Part shown: positions 43,409 through 48,491 of the stretch, piece after piece
How positions within the stretch are numbered: the stretch's first letter is position 1
How the letters are laid out: each line of letters opens with the position of its first letter
Source of the DNA: Clostridia bacterium
Lineage (GTDB): Bacteria > Bacillota > Sulfobacillia > RBS10-35 > JADGHG01
Length of the DNA: 48,491 nt
Direction: 5' to 3'
Assembly (NCBI GenBank): GCA_019689585.1
Contig: JADGHG010000004.1
Span: forward strand, 1-48,491
Notes under the pieces: generated by a model
The model's input: only the letters and a program-made list of their open reading frames with translations
Database searches by the model: none
Told to the model about the DNA's origin: nothing
Position numbers and translations under genes: made by a program

Positions 43409-44656
43409 TTGAGGGACACGTCCACCGGTCCCGCGCTGCCCTTCGTCCGGCGCATCCGTGTCCGGAATTACAAGAGTCTGGGAGACTGCGACCTCTCCCT
43501 TAGACCCGTCACCCTGGTCGTCGGGCGCAACGGTGCTGGCAAGAGCAACTTGATCGACGCCCTTCGCTTCGTGGCGGACGCCTTGAGCACGACCTTGGAA
43601 CACTCCATTCGGACCCGCGGCGGCATCGACAACGTCCGGCGTCGCTCGCGCGGCCATCCGCGCCACTTTCAAATCTTCGTGGACATGGCCTTGGACGACG
43701 GTGGGGAGGGTTCCTACAGTTTCGTCGTCGGATCCCGGAAGAACGGCGGGTTCGAGGTGACCGCCGAGGAGTGCCGCGTGTACCAGCCGCGGCTCGGGCG
43801 GGTCGTCTCGTTCAAAGCGTCGTGCGGCTCGCTCGATCCGCCCGTCGCGAACCTCCCGGCGCGGATCGAGCCGGATCGGCTGATGCTGCCTGTCGCATCC
43901 GCACTGCCCGAGTTCCGGGAGGTCTACGAGGGGCTGTCCCGCATGGGATTCTACAACCTGAACCCGGAGGCCATCCGCGCGCTTCAGGATCCCGATCCTG
44001 GAGAGCTTCTCGCCGGCGACGGGCGCAACCTGGCGGCCGTCGTCCGGCGCATGCGGGACGAGGACCCGGACGCCCTGGACCGGGTCCAGGAGTACCTTCG
44101 CGCGATCGTACCGGGCGTGACCGCCGTCGGGCCTCGCTCACTGGGACCCAAGGAGACGATCGAGTTCCGACAGCTGGTGCCGGGCGACGGGCAGACGTGG
44201 CGGTTCCTGGCGCCCAGCATGTCGGATGGGACCTTGCGCGTGCTCGGCATCCTGGTTGCCGTCATGCAGCCCGAGTCGAAGACGGCGCGCGGCCGCACGC
44301 GCCTCGTGGGGGTCGAGGAACCCGAGGTCGCCGTCCATCCGGGGGCGGCCGCGAAGCTCATGGACGCCTTGCTCGAGGCGCGGGCGCGCCGCCAGATCGT
44401 GATCACCACCCACAGCCCGGATCTGCTCGAGCACCCGTCGTTGGATCCGGACTGGGTGTTGGTGGCAGAGATGAAGGGCGGCGAGACCCGCGTCGCCCCG
44501 ATGTCGGATCGCCTCAAGGACCTGGTCCGCCGGCACCTCTACTCGATCGGGGAGTTGCTGCGCCTCGACCAGCTGCCGCCGGGTCCGGTACAGTCGGAGC
44601 TTCTGTCGCTCGCCGGCCCAGCCTCCGCGTCGGACGACACCGGGCCCCTGCCGTGA
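43409..44656 (+). CDS. AAA_21 (OLD/SMC-like) ATPase of a two-gene cassette
   Basis: A 415-aa ABC-type ATPase of the AAA_21 group. It has FVRRIRVRNYKSLGDCDL, Walker A GRNGAGKSN (39-47), signature MSDGTLRVLGIL, Walker B VGVEEPEVAVHP and switch His in ITTHSPDLLEH. A helical insert lies between the Walker motifs. No nuclease domain is fused to it; instead a Toprim-like partner follows, overlapping by GTGA. Codon use is less GC-biased than in neighbours (for example AAT TAC AAG AGT near the start), suggesting acquisition. ATPase-Toprim pairs such as PARIS (AriA-AriB) and OLD nucleases defend against phages. A defence role here is inferred. TTG start; ATG at 43385 is an alternative. Confidence 0.88.
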   Translation: MRDTSTGPALPFVRRIRVRNYKSLGDCDLSLRPVTLVVGRNGAGKSNLIDALRFVADALSTTLEHSIRTRGGIDNVRRRSRGHPRHFQIFVDMALDDGGEGSYSFVVGSRKNGGFEVTAEECRVYQPRLGRVVSFKASCGSLDPPVANLPARIEPDRLMLPVASALPEFREVYEGLSRMGFYNLNPEAIRALQDPDPGELLAGDGRNLAAVVRRMRDEDPDALDRVQEYLRAIVPGVTAVGPRSLGPKETIEFRQLVPGDGQTWRFLAPSMSDGTLRVLGILVAVMQPESKTARGRTRLVGVEEPEVAVHPGAAAKLMDALLEARARRQIVITTHSPDLLEHPSLDPDWVLVAEMKGGETRVAPMSDRLKDLVRRHLYSIGELLRLDQLPPGPVQSELLSLAGPASASDDTGPLP

Positions 44657-45252
44657 CGCCCCCGCAAGTGGTCGTGTGCATCGTCGAGGGCCACGGCGAC
44701 GAGCTGGCCGCGCCCATCCTCGTCCGCCGCCTCTTCGCCGAACTGGTGACCCGCGGCGACGCGCCGTTCCTCCCGGAGATCCGGTCGATACGCTGGCCGA
44801 AGAGCCGCCTCGTGCGCCCGGCCGGGCTCGAGGCGGTGCTCCCCCTCGCGGTGGCCCAGATGGAGGGACGCGCCGGCGCGATCCTCGTCGTCCTCGACGC
44901 GGACGACGACTGCCCGGCCCGACTGGGACCCAGATTGGCGGAGAGGGCGAGGGACGGTCTCCCCAACCACAGGGTCGAGGTGGTCCTGGCCAACCGCGAA
45001 TTCGAATCCTGGTTCCTGGCCGCTCTGCCGTCCTTGGCGGGCGTCGGCGGGTTGCCTCGGACGTCGACCGTTCCTAAGGATCCGGAGTCCGTCCGCGACG
45101 CGAAGGGATACCTGAGGAGGCTGGCCGGACGCTACTCGGAGACGGTCGATCAGCCCCGCCTCGCCGCCCGCATCGACCTCGCGATGGCGAGCGCGAACTC
45201 GCCGTCCTTCGCCAAGCTCTCCCGCGCCGCCCGCGCCCTCGTCCGGCCCTAG
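44653..45252 (+). CDS. DUF4276 (Toprim-like) partner of the AAA_21 ATPase
   Basis: A 199-aa protein of the DUF4276 family. It shows the acidic pattern of a Toprim fold: Glu in [11 protein letters not shown] near residue 12, then [10 protein letters not shown] with two or more Asp, followed by [11 protein letters not shown]. Toprim enzymes (primases, OLD nucleases, AriB) cut or join nucleic acid with Mg2+. The GTG start overlaps the ATPase stop, so the pair is translationally coupled and likely forms a complex. Its end converges with sufB, overlapping by four bases. Nuclease activity is a family-based inference. Confidence 0.85.
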   Translation: MTPPQVVVCIVEGHGDELAAPILVRRLFAELVTRGDAPFLPEIRSIRWPKSRLVRPAGLEAVLPLAVAQMEGRAGAILVVLDADDDCPARLGPRLAERARDGLPNHRVEVVLANREFESWFLAALPSLAGVGGLPRTSTVPKDPESVRDAKGYLRRLAGRYSETVDQPRLAARIDLAMASANSPSFAKLSRAARALVRP

Positions 45253-46646
45253 CCGACCGAGCCCTCCATCTCGAGCTCGATGAGGCGGTTGAGCTCGATC
45301 GCGTACTCCATCGGGAGCTCCTTGCGGAAGGGCTCGACGAAGCCCTGCACGATCATCTTCGCCGCCTGGTCCTCGGAGATGCCGCGGCTCATGAGGTAGA
45401 ACAGCTGCTCCTCGCTGATCCGCGAGACGGTCGCCTCGTGCTCCATGGCGACGTCGTCCTCCTCGATCTCCATGTAGGGGATCGTGTCCGAGGCCGAGCG
45501 CTCGTCGAGGATGAGGGCGTCGCAGTTCACGCGCGACTTGCAGCCGGTCGAGCCCTTCGGCACCTTGACGAGCCCGCGGTAGGTCGTGCGTCCGCCGCGC
45601 AGGCTGATCGACTTCGAGGTGATCGTCGAGCTCGTCTCGGGCGCGGCGTGGATCATCTTCCCGCCCGCGTCCTGGTGCTGGTTCTCGCCCGCGAGCGCCA
45701 CGGAGATGACCTCGCCCTTCGCCTTGCGGCCGAGCAGGAAGACGCTCGGGTACTTCATCGTCAGGTGCGAGCCGAGGTTGCCGTCGACCCACTCCATCGT
45801 GGCCTCCTCGTAGGCGAAGGCGCGCTTCGTCACGAGGTTGTAGACGTTGTTCGACCAGTTCTGGATCGTCGTGTACCGGCAGCGCGCGCCCGGCTTCACG
45901 ATGATCTCGACGACGGCCGCGTGCAGCGAGGCCGAGGAGTACGTGGGCGCCGTGCAGCCCTCGACGTAGTGGACGAAGGCGCCCTCGTCGACGATGATGA
46001 GCGTCCGCTCGAACTGGCCCATGTTCTCCGTGTTGATGCGGAAGTAGGCCTGCAGCGGGATGTCGACCCGCACGCCCTTCGGCACGTAGATGAACGAGCC
46101 GCCCGACCAGACGGCCGAGTTGAGGGCGGCGAACTTGTTGTCGCCCGGCGGCACGACCGTGCCGAAGTACTCCTTGACGAGGTCCGGGTACTCGCGCAGG
46201 GCGGTGTCCGTGTCGACGAAGATGACGCCCTTCTTCGCGAGATCCTCGCGGATCTTGTGGTAGACGACCTCGGACTCGTACTGCGCCGACACGCCCGCGA
46301 GGAACTTGCGCTCGGCCTCGGGGATGCCGAGCCGGTCGAACGTCTTCTTGATCGTCTCCGGCACCTCGTCCCAGCTGCGGCCCTGCCGCTCGGTGGCGCG
46401 GACGTAGTAGTACATGTCGTCGAAGTCGAGGCCCGAGAGGTCGCCGCCCCAGCGAGGCAGGCGGCGGCGCTGGAAGATCTCGAGCGCCTTGAGGCGGAAG
46501 TCGCGCATCCACTGGGGCTCGCCCTTCATGTACGAGATCTCCTCGACCACGCTGCGGTCGAGCCCCTTGCGGCTCTTGAAGACGTAGTTCTCCGGGTCGC
46601 GGAACCCGTACTTGTACTCGAGGTCGATGTCCAGCTTGCGCGCCAC
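45249..46646 (-). CDS. sufB: Fe-S cluster assembly scaffold SufB
   Basis: Central scaffold subunit of the SufBCD complex for iron-sulfur cluster building. The 465-aa protein is full length. It shows [18 protein letters not shown] at the start, [61 protein letters not shown] and the C-terminal [25 protein letters not shown] start with GAGGAG 8 bases upstream. In most Bacillota sufB closes a sufC-sufD-sufS-sufU-sufB operon. Here it stands alone, with acpS divergent upstream and the AAA_21-DUF4276 cassette converging on its end. Confidence 0.97.
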   Translation of the reverse strand: MARKLDIDLEYKYGFRDPENYVFKSRKGLDRSVVEEISYMKGEPQWMRDFRLKALEIFQRRRLPRWGGDLSGLDFDDMYYYVRATERQGRSWDEVPETIKKTFDRLGIPEAERKFLAGVSAQYESEVVYHKIREDLAKKGVIFVDTDTALREYPDLVKEYFGTVVPPGDNKFAALNSAVWSGGSFIYVPKGVRVDIPLQAYFRINTENMGQFERTLIIVDEGAFVHYVEGCTAPTYSSASLHAAVVEIIVKPGARCRYTTIQNWSNNVYNLVTKRAFAYEEATMEWVDGNLGSHLTMKYPSVFLLGRKAKGEVISVALAGENQHQDAGGKMIHAAPETSSTITSKSISLRGGRTTYRGLVKVPKGSTGCKSRVNCDALILDERSASDTIPYMEIEEDDVAMEHEATVSRISEEQLFYLMSRGISEDQAAKMIVQGFVEPFRKELPMEYAIELNRLIELEMEGSVG

Positions 46647-46701
46647 GCGGCTCACTCCTCGCCGAATCCAAAGTCGTGCGGTCGGATTTGAACCCGCGCC
46701 T

Positions 46702-46707
46702 AGCATA
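46702..46707 (-). promoter_or_regulatory. Possible -10 box for sufB
   Basis: Read on the minus strand, TATGCT lies about 55 bases before the sufB start in the sufB-acpS divergent region. No convincing -35 is seen 17-18 bases upstream. It supports sufB having its own promoter. Weak, pattern-based call. Confidence 0.3.
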
Positions 46708-46766
46708 CACCACGCCGGCCGTCGTTGCCGCCCGCTGCGCGAGCCGTCATCATCACGGCGAAGAGG

Positions 46767-47153
46767 GTGAGGGCGGCGATCGTCGGCACCGGCGTCGACC
46801 TGGTCGAGGTCGAGCGCGTCCGGCGGCTGGTCGCGCGCCGGCCGGAGGCCCTCGCCCGCCTCTTCACCGGGCGCGAGCAGGCGGTGGCCCGCGGGCCCCA
46901 CGCGGCCGAGCGGCTCGCCGGCACGTTCGCCGCCAAGGAGGCGGCGCTCAAGGCGCTCGGGACGGGGCTCCGGCGCATGGCCTTCCGCGAGGTCGAGATC
47001 GTGCGCGACTCCTACGGCCGCCCGAGCCTCCGCCTTTCGGGGCGCGCCTTAGAGCGCGCGCAGGAGATCGGCGCGCGGCGCTTCCACGTGTCGATCAGCC
47101 ACCTGGGCTCGTTCGCGGTGGCGAGCGTGATCGCGGAGGCGGACGGCCTGTGA
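46767..47153 (+). CDS. acpS: Holo-[acyl-carrier-protein] synthase
   Basis: Transfers 4'-phosphopantetheine from CoA to acyl carrier protein. The 128-aa protein has the metal-binding [12 protein letters not shown] near the start and [14 protein letters not shown], then [12 protein letters not shown] near the end. GTG at 46767 is chosen because the conserved domain begins right after it. TTG at 46725 would add 14 residues. The stop overlaps nnr (GTGA), an arrangement common in Bacillota. Confidence 0.95.
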   Translation: MRAAIVGTGVDLVEVERVRRLVARRPEALARLFTGREQAVARGPHAAERLAGTFAAKEAALKALGTGLRRMAFREVEIVRDSYGRPSLRLSGRALERAQEIGARRFHVSISHLGSFAVASVIAEADGL

Positions 47154-48491
47154 TCCGCGTCGTGACGGCCGAGGCGATGCGGGCCGCCGACGCCTGGACG
47201 ATCGCGCGCGGCACGCCCGCGGGCGAGCTCATGGAGCGGGCGGGCCGCTCGCTCGCCGAAGCCGCCTGGCGCCGCCTGCTTCGGCGCGGCGAGGCGCCGG
47301 GGCGCGTCGTCGTCGTCGCCGGCCTCGGGAACAACGCCGGGGACGGCTTCGTGGCGGCGCGCCTCCTCCGCGCGCGGGGCGCGTCCGTGCGGGTCGCCTT
47401 GGCGGCGGGCGGGGACCGCCTCGCGGGCGACGCCGCGCGCGCGCTCGCGCGGCTCCGCGCCGAGGCGCCGGACGTCGAGGTCGCCCCGGCGCCCCGCCCC
47501 TCGGAGCTCGCGGAGCTTCTCCGCCCCGCCGACCTCGCGCTCGACGCGCTCCTCGGGACGGGCGCGAAGGGCGCGCCGCGGCCGCCGATCGCCCAGGCGG
47601 TCGAGGCACTCGCCGAGGCGGGCCGACCCGTCCTGGCCGTCGACCTGCCGTCGGGGCTCGACGCCGACACCGGCAGGGCGCCCGGCGTCGCGGTGCGCGC
47701 CGAGGCGACCCTCTGCCTCGGCGCGCTCAAGCTCGGCTGCCTCACCGGCCCCGACGCCGGCCTGGCGGGGGAGGTCGAGCTCGGCCCGATCGGGATCCCC
47801 GAGGAGGCCTACGAGGCGTCCGGCCTGCCGGCCATCTTCGCGCTCGAGGCGGCCGACGTGGCGGCGCGGCTCGGGGCGCGGCCGCGCTCGGGCCACAAGG
47901 GGTCGTTCGGCCGCGTCCTCGTCGTCGCCGGCTCGGTCGGCTACTCGGGCGCGGCCGTCCTGGCGGCGCGGGGCGCCTTGCGCGGGGGGGCGGGGCTGGT
48001 CGCCGTGCTCACGCCTGCGCCCGCCTGGCCGGTCGTCGCGAGCCTCGTGCCCGAGGCGACCGTCTTCCCCGGCCCGGCCGACGGCGACGGTCGGCTCGAC
48101 GCCGACGCCTGGGCCGCCCTCGCCCCGCACCTCGCCCGCGCCGACGCCGTCGTCCTCGGACCCGGGCTCGGCCTCGGCCCCGGGCCGGCGGCCCTCGTGC
48201 GGCGGATCGCCGCCGAATTCGCGGGGCCCCTCGTCCTCGACGCCGACGCCCTGCGCCTCCTCCCGGCCGAGGAGGTGCGCGGGCGCCGGGCGGACGGGCG
48301 ACTCACCGTGCTCACCCCCCACGCCGGCGAGATGGCGGCCGTCCTCGGTACGAGCCCGGCGGAGGTCGAGTCGGACCGGGCGGCCGCCGCGCGGCGGGCG
48401 GCCGAGCGCTCGGGGGCCGTCGTGGCGCTGAAGGGGGCGGGCACGATCGTGGCCGCGCCCGGGGGCGGTCCCCTCTACGTGAACCGGACGG
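47150..48491 (+). CDS. nnr: Bifunctional NAD(P)H-hydrate epimerase/dehydratase (3' end outside window)
   Basis: Repairs hydrated NAD(P)H. The N-terminal YjeF_N domain epimerises and the C-terminal domain dehydrates using ADP or ATP. Visible motifs are GLGNNAGDGFVAARLL, LDALLGTGAKG and VDLPSGLDADTG in the first half. HKGSFGRVLVVAGSVGYSGAAVLA, LGPGLGLGP, LDADALRLL, LTPHAGEM and LKGAGTIV appear in the second. The reading frame is open at the window end after 447 codons, so roughly the last 50-70 residues are missing. GTG start overlaps the acpS stop. Confidence 0.96.
   Translation, partial: MIRVVTAEAMRAADAWTIARGTPAGELMERAGRSLAEAAWRRLLRRGEAPGRVVVVAGLGNNAGDGFVAARLLRARGASVRVALAAGGDRLAGDAARALARLRAEAPDVEVAPAPRPSELAELLRPADLALDALLGTGAKGAPRPPIAQAVEALAEAGRPVLAVDLPSGLDADTGRAPGVAVRAEATLCLGALKLGCLTGPDAGLAGEVELGPIGIPEEAYEASGLPAIFALEAADVAARLGARPRSGHKGSFGRVLVVAGSVGYSGAAVLAARGALRGGAGLVAVLTPAPAWPVVASLVPEATVFPGPADGDGRLDADAWAALAPHLARADAVVLGPGLGLGPGPAALVRRIAAEFAGPLVLDADALRLLPAEEVRGRRADGRLTVLTPHAGEMAAVLGTSPAEVESDRAAAARRAAERSGAVVALKGAGTIVAAPGGGPLYVNRT

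Noticed and set aside
46665-46735. tRNA-like T-loop sequence (GGGTTCAAATCC) on the minus strand before sufB
   Set aside because: The T-stem is only partly paired, no matching acceptor 5' half or anticodon arm was found, and the spacing is wrong. At most a remnant of a tRNA 3' end.

Overview
The window is very GC-rich, densely packed DNA with many GTG starts and many 4-base GTGA or ATGA gene overlaps. Its gene content points to a spore-forming, high-GC Bacillota (Firmicutes) of the general Thermaerobacter/Symbiobacterium/Limnochordia kind. It has rapZ-yvcK-whiA, cdaA-cdaR-glmM-glmS with a glmS ribozyme, rex, a SpoVAF/GerA-like germination protein, a YIEGIA-domain protein, a bacillithiol deacetylase and a caa3-oxidase assembly factor (CtaG). 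I cannot name the genus. No tRNA, rRNA, CRISPR array, insertion sequence or phage structural gene was seen.

Layout. 1-4084 (+): trpS-uvrA. 4121-8048 (-): a GCS2-type carboxylate-amine ligase, phosphatidylserine decarboxylase, and a DedA flippase fused to a PIG-L deacetylase. 8083-10577 (+): SpoVAF-like protein and CorA. 10604-11476 (-): YIEGIA protein. 11570-13483 (+): uvrC. 13485-16109: an envelope-stress-like cluster (DUF2089 regulator, YvlB-like DUF4097 protein, small SHOCT-like protein, YvlD-like membrane protein) behind a clear promoter with a palindromic operator. 16106-16945 (-): an unrecognised Ala-rich protein. 17041-27421 (+): a ten-gene run of rapZ, yvcK, whiA, a prenyl diphosphate synthase, rex, cdaA, cdaR, glmM and glmS, plus the glmS ribozyme. 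It links UDP-GlcNAc supply, c-di-AMP and redox control. 38564-27429 (-): a long, tightly coupled run of DUF2267, MoxR, DUF58, DUF4129, TlpA-like, MauE-like, CtaG, SCO1, helical lipoprotein, FtsE-like, FtsX-like, coiled-coil secreted protein and SLH-like secreted protein. 38687-39892 (+): fused YojF-BshB2. 39920-43310 (-): serS and a NagZ-like lipoprotein. 43409-45252 (+): an AAA_21 ATPase with a DUF4276 (Toprim-like) partner, of visibly less GC-biased composition. 45249-46646 (-): sufB. 46767-48491 (+): acpS and nnr, the latter cut by the window end.

The most interesting points are: (1) a glmS ribozyme whose cleavage site lies inside the glmM reading frame, so the last 15 codons of glmM are also ribozyme; (2) a copper/thiol-redox oxidase-assembly operon that runs directly into an FtsEX-like ABC transporter and two secreted proteins, both predicted to have a mature N-terminal histidine; (3) a DedA-PIG-L fusion beside a phosphatidylserine decarboxylase; (4) a YojF-BshB2 fusion; (5) the AAA_21-DUF4276 cassette, a candidate defence module; (6) a DUF2089-controlled envelope-stress cluster in which three consecutive proteins share the same short helical motif.
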